From Planctomycetaceae bacterium (GTDB lineage: Bacteria > Planctomycetota > Planctomycetia > Pirellulales > Pirellulaceae), in NCBI GenBank assembly GCA_002709045.1, contig PAPJ01000012.1, positions 372,001 through 436,000 on the forward strand: a stretch of DNA of 64,000 nt, read 5' to 3'. Below, piece by piece: positions 17,430-26,450 of the stretch (positions are counted from its first letter, which is position 1; the number at the start of each line of letters is the position of its first letter). The translations under genes were made by a program, and so were the position numbers. The notes beneath the pieces are model-generated. The model saw only the letters and a program-made list of their open reading frames with translations. It had not been told where the DNA came from and ran no database searches.

Positions 17430-20400
17430 ATGAACATGCGTCATCTGCTGATATTACTGACTTATGCTATGAGTGTTCCCGCGGTCATGATTGCGGACGA
17501 GGGACTTACATTTGAGGAACATATTCGTCCGATTTTTCGGGCTCACTGCTATGATTGTCATGGAGCAGAGAAGGAAGTAAAGGGTGAGCTGGACTTACGA
17601 CTTGTCCGTTTAATGGAAAAGGGGGGTGAGTTGGGTCCTGCTTTGGTTAAAGGTAATCCGGACGCAAGTTATCTTCTTGAACGAATGGTCAGCGGTGAGA
17701 TGCCACCAGGTTCGCACCGAGTTCCGGATGATCAAATAGCGACGATTCGGCAGTGGATTCAGGATGGTGCCAAAACGGCTAGACCGGAACCGGCCACGAT
17801 TGGTCCGGGGTTGGGAATTACACTTGAAGAGCGATCCTATTGGGCCTTTCAACCTATTCGCAGGCCAATAGTACCGGCCGTAAAAAATGCGGATCGGGTA
17901 CGAACGCCTATCGACGCATTACTGCTTGCCAGGATGGAACAGCATAATCTGTCGTTTGCTCCGGAAGCTGATAAAGAAATACTTCTGAGACGCGCATCAC
18001 TTGCACTTACCGGACTTCCACCGACGACAGCAGAATTAAACGGTTTTCTGGCAGATGAAAGCCCTGAGGCATGGACTACAGTAATTGATCGTTTGCTGGA
18101 TAGTCCCGAGTATGGTGAAAGATGGGGTCGACACTGGCTCGACGTTGCCGGCTACGCAGATTCAGAAGGATCCAGTAATAATGATGTGAATCGTCAGTGG
18201 GCGTATAAATATCGCGATTGGGTGATCAAAGCCGTGGGAGCGGATATGCCTTTTGACCAGTTTATTGTCTGGCAACTGGCCGGTGATGAATTGGTGGAGC
18301 CTCCATATAAAAATATGTCAGCTCAGGAAATCGAAAAGCTTACTGCGACCGGTTATCTGAGAATGGCAGCTGATGGTACCGGCCAAGGCGACAATGAAGA
18401 GAAGCGTAATCAAGTTGTGATTGATACGGTCAAAATAGTTTCAACGGGACTTTTAGGTATGTCAGTCGGCTGTGCTCAATGCCATGACCACCGTTATGAT
18501 CCCATTTCACACGAAGATTATTACCGTATGCGAGCTGTTTTTGAGCCGGCATTGAATCCTAAACGTTGGGCAGTACCGGGCAATCGAGCTGTTTCTCTGT
18601 ATACGGACGAAGATCATGCCAAGGCTGCAGAGATTGAAGCGAAAGCTCGGGAAATGAGTAACGCGCGTAATGCTAAACAAACAGAATACATGGATCTCGC
18701 TTTAAAGGCGGAACTAGAGAAAGTCGAAGAATCATTACGCCAACCCTTAGAAGCGGCTTATCGCACCGCAGGTGATAAACGAACAGAACAACAGAAGGCA
18801 TTACTGGCGACCAATCCCAATATTGCTAACCTCAGTACCGGTGTTTTATACCAGTACAATCAGGGTCATGCTGATGAGCTCAAGAAACTTGATGGTGAAA
18901 TTGCGACAGTCCGGGCAACAAAACCGGTTCATGAGTATATTCGGGCATTGACTAAACAGAGTCCGGAGGTGGATCCGACTCGTCTTTTCTATCGTGGTGA
19001 TTATCGTCAGCCGCAACAAGAGATAGCCCCCGGCGGACTTACTGTGGTGGCACCCTCTGACAGCCCGTTCCGAATTAAAGATAATCCTGAAGGGTCTCCG
19101 ACGACCGGTCGTCGTCTGCAGTATGCACGTTGGTTAACCACCGGCCGTCACCCGTTGGTAGCACGAGTGCTCGTCAATCGCTTTTGGATGCATCACTTTG
19201 GTACGGGTATCGTTGATACGCCCGGTGAGTTTGGCCGTTTAGGGTCGCTGCCAACGCAACCAGAAGTTTTGGATTGGCTTTCAGATGAATTTATGGCTAA
19301 GGGATGGAGTTTGAAACATCTTCATCGTGTGATTATGACATCCACGGTTTATAGACAGCAATCCAAGCGTACGCCGGAAGCAGATCAAATCGATAGTGGA
19401 AATCAGATGTATTCGCACTTCCCGGTAAAACGCTTAGATGCCGAAGCTATTCGAGATTCGATTCTTGCCGTTAGTGGTAAACTTGATAAAACAGCATTTG
19501 GTGCACCAGTTATGGTCAGTAAGGATTCTTCAGGCCAGATCATTATTAATGGTGAGGAGCAGCGGCGCAGTGTCTATCTACAAATGAAACGAACCGAACC
19601 GGTTGCACTTCTGAAAGCGTTTGATGCACCGACGATGGAAATTAACTGTACTAAGCGCGATAACTCGACCGTGGCAACACAGTCGCTGATGATGATGAAC
19701 AGTGATTTTATTTTGCGTTCAGCGGATTTCTTTGCCGCGCGTTTGAATCAGGAGGCACAGGGTAAGGTTGAGTCATCTATTATTGAAGGACTCAGGATTG
19801 TGTTACCGGAAAATGCTCTGGAGAATACGAATCCCTGGTCTTATGGATATGGTGAAATTGGAAAAGCGTCCGAAGGCACAATCGCAGCAGTTAACTTTAC
19901 TCACTATCCGTTTTTTGGGAGTAATACCTGGAAGGGTGGCGAGAAAGTTCCGGATAGTAATATAGGATTTTCATTCCTGAATGATACGTCTGGCCATACG
20001 GCTTCGGAAGGCTTTAGCCCCATTCGCCGCTGGACGTCTGCGGTAAAAGGTAAAGTCCAGATTAAAGGCAATCTTCATCATCCATCTGAAAACGGTGATG
20101 GTGTACGACTTACTCTTTACAGTAGTCGTTTAGGGCAACTTGGTCAGTGGTCTGCCAAGACGGGTGGCGTTGACTACGACGTAACGGTAGAGGTGGAAGT
20201 TGGTGATAAGATTGATGCGATTGTCGACATGATTGAAAACTATACGTCAGACACATTTTCCAATTCATATGTAATCACGCGGCTGGAATCTGATCCATCG
20301 GTAGCGTGGGATTCAATCAAAGAATTTCATGGACCGTTAGATCAAAGCGATTATGAATTGAATGCAACGATTGCCGAGCAAATTGCGTATGGCTGGCAGC

Positions 20401-20570
20401 TCGCTTACGGGCGCGCTCCCACCCGTGATGAAGTCCAACTTTCAATAGATTTTATTCAACGACAGATATTACTGCTGATTGCCTCTAAAAATGAATCGCC
20501 ATTTGAGCAGGCAATGACAAATTATTGTCAGGCGTTGCTTACTTCAAATCAGTTCCTTTATATGGAATAA
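17430..20570 (+). CDS. PSCyt1-DUF1549-DUF1553 planctomycete cytochrome protein with inserted beta-rich domain
   Basis: A 1046-residue protein with a signal peptide (1-22). A planctomycete cytochrome-c domain follows, with HCYDCH (C40, C43, H44) and GEMPPG. DUF1549 comes next (CAQCH at 348-352, then DHRYDPISHEDYYRMRAVFE), then a charged helical stretch about 400-500, then DUF1553 (HPLVARVLVNRFWMHHFGTG, DTPGEFGRLG). DUF1553 appears split: roughly residues 775-975 form a beta-rich insertion (NPWSYGYGEI, FSPIRRWTSAVKGKVQIKGN), after which the usual ending (YGWQLAYGRAPTRDE, NQFLYME) resumes. The DUF1501 gene begins four bases past the stop. A decayed partial copy of this gene lies at 22080-22287. 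Confidence 0.93.
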   Translation: MNMRHLLILLTYAMSVPAVMIADEGLTFEEHIRPIFRAHCYDCHGAEKEVKGELDLRLVRLMEKGGELGPALVKGNPDASYLLERMVSGEMPPGSHRVPDDQIATIRQWIQDGAKTARPEPATIGPGLGITLEERSYWAFQPIRRPIVPAVKNADRVRTPIDALLLARMEQHNLSFAPEADKEILLRRASLALTGLPPTTAELNGFLADESPEAWTTVIDRLLDSPEYGERWGRHWLDVAGYADSEGSSNNDVNRQWAYKYRDWVIKAVGADMPFDQFIVWQLAGDELVEPPYKNMSAQEIEKLTATGYLRMAADGTGQGDNEEKRNQVVIDTVKIVSTGLLGMSVGCAQCHDHRYDPISHEDYYRMRAVFEPALNPKRWAVPGNRAVSLYTDEDHAKAAEIEAKAREMSNARNAKQTEYMDLALKAELEKVEESLRQPLEAAYRTAGDKRTEQQKALLATNPNIANLSTGVLYQYNQGHADELKKLDGEIATVRATKPVHEYIRALTKQSPEVDPTRLFYRGDYRQPQQEIAPGGLTVVAPSDSPFRIKDNPEGSPTTGRRLQYARWLTTGRHPLVARVLVNRFWMHHFGTGIVDTPGEFGRLGSLPTQPEVLDWLSDEFMAKGWSLKHLHRVIMTSTVYRQQSKRTPEADQIDSGNQMYSHFPVKRLDAEAIRDSILAVSGKLDKTAFGAPVMVSKDSSGQIIINGEEQRRSVYLQMKRTEPVALLKAFDAPTMEINCTKRDNSTVATQSLMMMNSDFILRSADFFAARLNQEAQGKVESSIIEGLRIVLPENALENTNPWSYGYGEIGKASEGTIAAVNFTHYPFFGSNTWKGGEKVPDSNIGFSFLNDTSGHTASEGFSPIRRWTSAVKGKVQIKGNLHHPSENGDGVRLTLYSSRLGQLGQWSAKTGGVDYDVTVEVEVGDKIDAIVDMIENYTSDTFSNSYVITRLESDPSVAWDSIKEFHGPLDQSDYELNATIAEQIAYGWQLAYGRAPTRDEVQLSIDFIQRQILLLIASKNESPFEQAMTNYCQALLTSNQFLYME

Positions 20571-20574
20571 AATA

Positions 20575-22026
20575 ATGACCAAGCATGCTAAACAACCAGA
20601 TTTTACCCGCCGTGGTTTTTTGCGGGAAAACGCCATGGGCCTAGGCATGGTTGCATTAGCCTCTCTTTTGCAGGATGAAAAGCTGCTGGGTGTTCCCCGG
20701 AATGTGAAGCTGGAGCCTCAGAAGTTTGACCTTATTGCCAAACAACCCCACTTTGAGCCAAAAGCCAAAGCAATGATTTCCCTGTTTCAGCATGGGGGTC
20801 CATCACATATGGACTTGTTTGATCCGAAGCCGGAGTTAACGCGGCTGGATGGGAAGACATACGATGGAGATATTGGTTTTAGCTTTATCAAACGCGCGAC
20901 CAAGGTTCTCAAGGGAACGCCGTTTAAATTTCATAAGCACGGTGAAGCCGGTACGGAAATGTCAGAACTGATCCCTCATATGGGATCCATAGCAGATGAC
21001 ATTTGTTTGATTCGTTCGATGCATACAGGCCACAATGGTCACGAAGTATCAATTCGCTATATGAATGCAGGGATTGCCGGTATTACCGGACGCCCTGCAC
21101 TCGGTAGCTGGGTTACCTACGCTTTGGGAAGTGAGACCCGGAATCTGCCGGCTTATATGGTGCTTACTGATCCGGGTGGCCATCCCGTTGATTCAACTCA
21201 CAACTGGTCTAATGGCTGGATGCCGTCTATTTATCAGGGAACCGTACTGCGACCTAAGGAGCCACGTATTCTTAATCTTGACGCTCCCGAACATCTTCGA
21301 GGCGGAGTTCAGGATTCGAATTTGAGTTTTCTCAGTAAACTTAATCGCCGTCATGCAGCAAAACATCCCGGAGAACATGAGTTAGAAGCTCGCATTGCTA
21401 GTTATGAACTTGCAGCCCGCATGCAGGATGCCGGTCGTGAAGCTCTGGACATCTCAAAAGAAACAGAAGCAACCCATAAACTATATGGAATTGATCAGGA
21501 AACAACACGTGAGTATGGAACACGTTGTTTGATTGCCCGGCGATTAGTCGAACGAGGAGTGCGTTTTGTGCAGTTATTCCATGCCGGGCAACCTTGGGAT
21601 AACCATAACTCACTCCGCACGGCATTGCCAAGTGCCTGTCAAAAGACGGATAAACCGTCAGCGGGACTCGTGAAAGATCTTAAACAGCGAGGCATGCTTG
21701 ATGAAGTGCTTGTACACTGGGGTGGTGAAATTGGCCGCTTGCCGGTCGTGGAAGGTGATCCTAATACAGGAGGCCGCGATCATAATGGCCAGGGATTTAG
21801 CACCTGGCTGGCCGGGGGTGGAATTAAGCCCGGCGTCACTTATGGTGAATCTGACGAAGTGGGTCATAAGGCAGCTGAAAAGATCGTGAGGCCTAATGAT
21901 TATCAGGCAACTATCTTTAGATTATTTGGCATTGATCATAAAGAATTGTTCTACCTACATAACGGACAAGAGCAAAAATTGACGGTTAATGCAGACGCTA
22001 AAGTTGTTGAAGAAATCATCGCCTGA
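20575..22026 (+). CDS. DUF1501 exported protein, copy A of a duplicated pair
   Basis: A 483-residue DUF1501 protein with a twin-arginine start (FTRRGFLRENAMGLGMVALA). Core landmarks are ISLFQHGGPSHMDLFDPKPE, ICLIRSMHTGHNGHEVS, CLIARRLVERGVRFVQLFHA, VHWGGEIGRLPVVEG and GGRDHNGQGFSTWLAGGG. It is translated just four bases after the cytochrome-type gene and presumably works with it in the envelope. The protein encoded at 22288-23739 is a gap-free paralogue differing at about 55 positions by my count (near 89 percent identity), showing a recent duplication. The enzymatic role of DUF1501 is not established, although its fold resembles sulfatases and phosphatases. Confidence 0.93.
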   Translation: MTKHAKQPDFTRRGFLRENAMGLGMVALASLLQDEKLLGVPRNVKLEPQKFDLIAKQPHFEPKAKAMISLFQHGGPSHMDLFDPKPELTRLDGKTYDGDIGFSFIKRATKVLKGTPFKFHKHGEAGTEMSELIPHMGSIADDICLIRSMHTGHNGHEVSIRYMNAGIAGITGRPALGSWVTYALGSETRNLPAYMVLTDPGGHPVDSTHNWSNGWMPSIYQGTVLRPKEPRILNLDAPEHLRGGVQDSNLSFLSKLNRRHAAKHPGEHELEARIASYELAARMQDAGREALDISKETEATHKLYGIDQETTREYGTRCLIARRLVERGVRFVQLFHAGQPWDNHNSLRTALPSACQKTDKPSAGLVKDLKQRGMLDEVLVHWGGEIGRLPVVEGDPNTGGRDHNGQGFSTWLAGGGIKPGVTYGESDEVGHKAAEKIVRPNDYQATIFRLFGIDHKELFYLHNGQEQKLTVNADAKVVEEIIA

Positions 22027-22079
22027 TGGGATTTTCGAGCCGATTACTTGTAATTTGTATTCTTATTTTGACTTCTTCG

Positions 22080-22287
22080 GCCATCGTTGATACGGCCGGA
22101 TAATTTGATTATTTGGGATCATTGCCGACACAACCGGAGGTTCTGGATGGGCTGGCAGGTGAGTTTATTGAGCAACAGGTGGTATTGCTGATTGCGCCTA
22201 AAAATGAATCACCATTTGAGTAGGCGATGACGAATTATTATCAGGCATTGCTTACCTCAAATCAGTTCCTTTATATGGAATCAGATA
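22080..22287 (+). pseudogene. Remnant of a duplicated DUF1549/DUF1553 gene with internal in-frame deletion
   Basis: Reading the frame from 22080 gives AIVDTAG-stop-FDYLGSLPTQPEVLDG, which matches GIVDTPGEFGRLGSLPTQPE of the intact gene at about 19206-19292. It then jumps in frame to IEQQVVLLIAPKNESPFE-stop-AMTNYYQALLTSN, which matches the intact gene from 20454 to its end. So 1,161 bases (387 codons) are missing relative to the parent, and two nonsense codons (22101-22103 and 22221-22223) interrupt what remains. Both junction sites in the parent share TTTAT, consistent with a short-homology deletion. The remnant still precedes the DUF1501 copy B gene as the intact gene precedes copy A. No function is expected. 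Confidence 0.9.
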
Positions 22288-23739
22288 ATGACCGAACAAG
22301 GTAATCAAACCGGTTTCACCCGACGGGGTTTTTTACGCGAGAATGCCATGGGCTTAGGCATGGTAGCACTGGCGACGCTGATGCGGGAGGAAAAGCTGTT
22401 AGGCGTTCCTCGTAATGTGAAACTTAAGCCTCAAAAATTTGATTTACTTTCAAAGAACCCCCATTTCCAGCCCAAAGCCAAAGCGATGATTTCGCTCTTC
22501 CAGCATGGCGGTCCGTCGCATATGGACTTGTTCGATCCTAAGCCGGAACTAACCAGACTGGATGGCAAGACGTACGACGGCGATATTGGGTTTAGCAATC
22601 TAAAGCAAGCATCCAAAGTATTAAAAGGCTCGCCGTTTAAATTTCGCAAACATGGTGAAGCCGGCACGGAAATGTCGGAATTGATTCCTCATATTGGATC
22701 GATAGCGGACGATATTTGCCTGATCCGTTCGATGCATACTGGCTTCAATGGGCACGAAGTGTCAATTCGGTACATGAATGCCGGTATTGCTGGTGTGACG
22801 GGTCGCCCTGCTCTGGGCAGCTGGATTACGTATGCATTGGGAAGTGAATCACAGAACCTGCCAGCTTATATGGTTCTTACTGATCCAGGTGGTCATCCTG
22901 TTGATTCGACGCACAACTGGTCAAATGGCTGGATGCCCTCGATTTATCAGGGAACCGTACTCCGGCCAACAGAGCCACGCATTCTAAATCTTGATGCTCC
23001 TGAATATCTTCGCGGCAGTGTCCAGGCGTCGAATTTGAATTTTTTGGGTAAACTCAATCGTCGCCATGCCGAAAACCATCCCGGTGAACATGAATTGGAA
23101 GCCCGGATTGCAAGCTATGAGCTTGCTGCTCGAATGCAGGATGCCGCCCGCGAAGCGCTGGATATCTCACAGGAAACAGAAGCTACCCATAAACTATATG
23201 GAATTGATCAGGAAACAACGCGGGAGTATGGAACACGTTGTTTGATTGCCAGGCGTTTAGTGGAACGAGGAGTTCGATTTGTACAATTGTTTCATGCCGG
23301 CCAACCCTGGGATAATCACAATTCCCTCCACACCTCCTTGCCATCCGCCTGTCTGAAGACAGATAGGCCATCTGCTGCTCTGGTCAAAGATCTTAAGCAG
23401 CGAGGCATGCTGGATGAAGTACTTGTTCACTGGGGTGGTGAAATCGGCCGCCTGCCAGTTGTCGAAGGTAATCCGAAAACCGGTGGCCGCGATCATAACG
23501 GCCAGGGCTTTAGCACCTGGCTTGCCGGCGGCGGGATTAAGCCAGGTACTACCTATGGTCAATCCGACGAGGTTGGACATAAGGCAGAGGAGAATATTGT
23601 CAGACCTAATGACTATCAGGCCACAATTTTTAAGTTGTTTGGAATTGACCACAAAGAGCTCTACTATCTCCATAATGGTCAGGAGAAAAAGTTGACCGTC
23701 AACCAGGAAGCTAAAGTAGTTGAAGATATTCTGGCCTAA
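22288..23739 (+). CDS. DUF1501 exported protein, copy B of a duplicated pair
   Basis: A 483-residue paralogue of the 20575-22026 protein with the same length, the same twin-arginine start (FTRRGFLRENAMGLGMVALA) and all the same core motifs. Most substitutions are conservative, which suggests that it is still under selection even though its cytochrome-type partner gene has decayed to the remnant just upstream. Differences cluster in the first ten residues and in a few surface-like stretches. The stop overlaps the ATG of the following SGNH hydrolase by one base (TAATG), so translation of the two is probably coupled. It may use the intact partner encoded by the upstream module. Confidence 0.93.
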   Translation: MTEQGNQTGFTRRGFLRENAMGLGMVALATLMREEKLLGVPRNVKLKPQKFDLLSKNPHFQPKAKAMISLFQHGGPSHMDLFDPKPELTRLDGKTYDGDIGFSNLKQASKVLKGSPFKFRKHGEAGTEMSELIPHIGSIADDICLIRSMHTGFNGHEVSIRYMNAGIAGVTGRPALGSWITYALGSESQNLPAYMVLTDPGGHPVDSTHNWSNGWMPSIYQGTVLRPTEPRILNLDAPEYLRGSVQASNLNFLGKLNRRHAENHPGEHELEARIASYELAARMQDAAREALDISQETEATHKLYGIDQETTREYGTRCLIARRLVERGVRFVQLFHAGQPWDNHNSLHTSLPSACLKTDRPSAALVKDLKQRGMLDEVLVHWGGEIGRLPVVEGNPKTGGRDHNGQGFSTWLAGGGIKPGTTYGQSDEVGHKAEENIVRPNDYQATIFKLFGIDHKELYYLHNGQEKKLTVNQEAKVVEDILA

Positions 23740-24944
23740 TGCGATTCCCCGAAAAACTTCTAACGATTTGCGTTCTAATATCGAGCGTCGTAGTTTGTTC
23801 CGCTCAGGATATTCCGGAGATATCATCAGACAATATTCATCTACGCGGTAGCCTTATCAATAGTAAGCTGGTGTTTGAGCAGTCCGCTAAAGGCCATGTT
23901 GCCTTCATTGGTGGTAGTATCACTCAGATGAACGGGTATCGTCCGATGGTCAGTGATTTTCTACAACAACGTTTTCCTCAGACAGAATTCCAGTTTACCA
24001 ATGCCGGTATTTCCTCCACCTGTTCAATGACCGGTGCTCATCGCTTAACCCGGGATGTTCTTTCTCAGGGCAATGTCGATCTAATCTTTATTGAATTTGC
24101 TGTGAATGATAATCAGGATGCGGGCCATGATGAAGCCCACGCAGTTCGGGGTATGGAAGGGATTATTGCTCAGGTGCGACGACATAATCCGAATGCTGAT
24201 ATCATTGTTACGCACTTTGCAAATAAGACTATGATGCAATTAATTGGTCAGGATGACATGCCCAGTTCAATCGCCGGACATAATCGAGTTTGTGAATATT
24301 ATCAGATTTCCACAAATGATCTTTGTAGTGAACTTACGGAACTGATTGATAACAAGAAAACTACCTGGGAACTGTATGGCGGCGTGCATCCTGGAACCTA
24401 TGGCAATGCGATTTGTACTGCGATGATCAGAAAATTGTTAGAACAGGGCTGGGCATCGAAGCGCACAAAAATTGAACCTCACATCGCCCCACCAAAACTC
24501 ATGGATCAAGATAGTTATGCATGGGGCCGGTTAAGGGATCCCGGCACAGCGAAATATGATCAACACTGGGAGCTCTCAGTGCCGGACTGGAAGAATATCA
24601 AAGGAAGTTTTAGACAGCAGTTCGCGGGGTTAAAACTACTGCATGGTGAAACACCCCACAGTCAATTGACTTACACATTCCAAGGAGCATCCCTTGGGAT
24701 ATTGGTTTTAGCAGGTCCGGATGCCGGCATCCTGGACGTTAAGATCGATGGAGATGGTAAATGGCATAGTATTAATTTATTTCACCGTCATAGTCAGGGT
24801 TTACATTATCCACGAACAGTAATGCTGGTAGAGCAACTTGAGTCCGGTCAGCACACAGCGACGATTCGTATTAGTCAACGAACTGATGCGCGTAGCAGCG
24901 GAACTGCAGTTCGGATCTTAAATTTTGCCACAAACTTTAAATAG
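23739..24944 (+). CDS. Exported SGNH/GDSL-type hydrolase
   Basis: A 401-residue protein with a signal peptide (MRFPEKLLTICVLISSVVVC then SAQ). SGNH blocks are visible: FIGGSIT (block I serine), NAGISST (block II glycine), EFAVNDNQ (block III asparagine) and GGVHPGTYGN (block V histidine). The C-terminal third (about 265-400) is beta-rich and may be a carbohydrate-binding-like module. Exported SGNH enzymes often remove acetyl or other acyl groups from polysaccharides, which suits the neighbouring sulfatase and DUF1501 genes. Its start overlaps the previous stop by one base, placing it at the end of the duplicated module. Confidence 0.88.
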   Translation: MRFPEKLLTICVLISSVVVCSAQDIPEISSDNIHLRGSLINSKLVFEQSAKGHVAFIGGSITQMNGYRPMVSDFLQQRFPQTEFQFTNAGISSTCSMTGAHRLTRDVLSQGNVDLIFIEFAVNDNQDAGHDEAHAVRGMEGIIAQVRRHNPNADIIVTHFANKTMMQLIGQDDMPSSIAGHNRVCEYYQISTNDLCSELTELIDNKKTTWELYGGVHPGTYGNAICTAMIRKLLEQGWASKRTKIEPHIAPPKLMDQDSYAWGRLRDPGTAKYDQHWELSVPDWKNIKGSFRQQFAGLKLLHGETPHSQLTYTFQGASLGILVLAGPDAGILDVKIDGDGKWHSINLFHRHSQGLHYPRTVMLVEQLESGQHTATIRISQRTDARSSGTAVRILNFATNFK

Positions 24945-25082
24945 CAACCGCCATTTTACCCGGTGAATAGATTTTTTTGACATCATGGCAATTGAATATT
25001 CATTCAGGGTTTCCATGAAATATTCGGAAAGGGTTCGTTAAGCGGGAGTGCTAGCGGATTAGTTTTGGAATGGAGTTGCGCA

Positions 25083-25112
25083 CAAAAAAAGCGGCTTATA
25101 AGTATAAGCCGC
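25083..25112 (-). terminator. Rho-independent terminator for the floA-SUMF1-Gfo operon
   Basis: A perfect inverted repeat (GCGGCTTATA and TATAAGCCGC) ends on the - strand in a run of seven T residues, the classical intrinsic terminator form. It lies 22 bases beyond the stop of the oxidoreductase at 25134-26417. Confidence 0.9.
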
Positions 25113-25133
25113 GGTGTTAGTTGTTGAAGGCTC

Positions 25134-26417
25134 TTAGGTAATTTTAAATCCCTTACGTTGTTTACGTCTTAACATCGAATTCGCCTGATCATCACCCTCG
25201 AACTTTTGTGCATTGGGATCGAAGTTTAACTTACGGCCAAGTTGCATAGCGATATTGGCTAAATGACAGACGCTTACACTGCGATGATGTGTAAATACGT
25301 CTGAAATTGGTAACTCACGACTCTTTACACAATTGAAGAAGTTAACCATATGAGGTGTTACTTTACCTCGATAGATTTCTTCGATCTTTGCGCTAAGCTG
25401 TTCCTGCATGTTTTTATCTGCTTTAATGTCATCGACGATTTGACCGGTAATGCCACCACGATTAACCCGGATTTTACCTTTTGAACCTTCGATAATCAGT
25501 TCGTTTTTCCCGCTGGTAAGGTTAATTGAGCTTCCATTCTTAAATGTCATTAAGGAGTCGAAGGTATGCGCGACGTTGTAGCAATTAGGTCGTTTATCGA
25601 AAGTACCTTTACCTTCAATTGAAACGGGCCCGGTCTCATGTAGCCCTAGTGCCCACATGGCAATGTCTGTATGGTGGACACCCCAGTCGGTAACCTGTCC
25701 GCCTGAATATTCCAACCACCATCTGAATTGATAGTGTGTTCGTTCTTTAATGTACTCAGTTTCCGGTGCCTGCCCCAGCCACATGTTCCAGTCAAGATTG
25801 GCGGGAGGCTCTGCCGGCGTGAATGGACCGCCCTGTCGGGCTGTTCCAACAGATGAGAGGGCTTTGAGCTTGTCACCGAGCCATCCCAGATGACAGATAG
25901 CAACTGCCTGCAGAAAAGACCCGCCATATTCGGAACGCTGTTGAGTTCCGACCTGAAAGACTTTACCAGTCTCCTTCACGACTTCACAAATTCTGATACC
26001 CTCATCCACAGTGAGTGTCAGTGGCTTTTCACAATAGACGTCCTTGCCTGCACGCATTGCATCAATGGCAATTTTTGAATGCCAGTGATCCGGTGTACCA
26101 ATTGTCACAATATCCACATCTTTGTTATCAAGTACGTGGCGGTAGTCTTGTACGGCCGGAACATTATTAGCAGAACCTTTGGCAAAACCTTCTGCACGAC
26201 TCTTGTCCACGTCGCAGGCAATCACGGGTGTTCCAAGCTTGAGAGCCTGTCGGGCAATACCCGAACCTCTGCCACCTAACCCAATGCACCCAATACCAAG
26301 TTTGTCATTTGCGGAACTGTTTTCCTGTCCCAGTGCATCGCCATTCTGGAAGATGTAGGGTGTTGCCGCAAGCGCACCAGTTGTGGCTAAGAATGATCGT
26401 CTTGTTTGATGCGTCAT
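25134..26417 (-). CDS. Gfo/Idh/MocA family oxidoreductase with Tat-type signal
   Basis: A 427-residue protein with a near-N-terminal twin arginine (TRRSFLATTGALAATPYIF) indicating Tat export. The Rossmann loop GCIGLGGRGSG is canonical, DVYCEKPLT is the EKP block, and the C-terminal domain holds GGQVTDWGVHHTDIAMWALG with the conserved D and H residues near the active site. It is the last gene of a three-gene - strand set (flotillin, SUMF1-like, oxidoreductase), 33 bases after the SUMF1-like stop, and is followed by a strong terminator. It probably acts on a sugar or sugar derivative outside the cytoplasm; the specific substrate is not readable. Confidence 0.92.
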   Translation of the reverse strand: MTHQTRRSFLATTGALAATPYIFQNGDALGQENSSANDKLGIGCIGLGGRGSGIARQALKLGTPVIACDVDKSRAEGFAKGSANNVPAVQDYRHVLDNKDVDIVTIGTPDHWHSKIAIDAMRAGKDVYCEKPLTLTVDEGIRICEVVKETGKVFQVGTQQRSEYGGSFLQAVAICHLGWLGDKLKALSSVGTARQGGPFTPAEPPANLDWNMWLGQAPETEYIKERTHYQFRWWLEYSGGQVTDWGVHHTDIAMWALGLHETGPVSIEGKGTFDKRPNCYNVAHTFDSLMTFKNGSSINLTSGKNELIIEGSKGKIRVNRGGITGQIVDDIKADKNMQEQLSAKIEEIYRGKVTPHMVNFFNCVKSRELPISDVFTHHRSVSVCHLANIAMQLGRKLNFDPNAQKFEGDDQANSMLRRKQRKGFKIT

Positions 26418-26450
26418 CAGTAAGTTCCCTTCTTAGGATTATCTGTGTGC

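Noticed and set aside
23257..23826. A 189-residue open frame on the - strand opposite DUF1501 copy B and the SGNH start
   Set aside because: It is antisense to two well-supported genes. Similar shorter frames occur opposite copy A, as expected from shared codon pattern. It has no ribosome site or recognisable motif.
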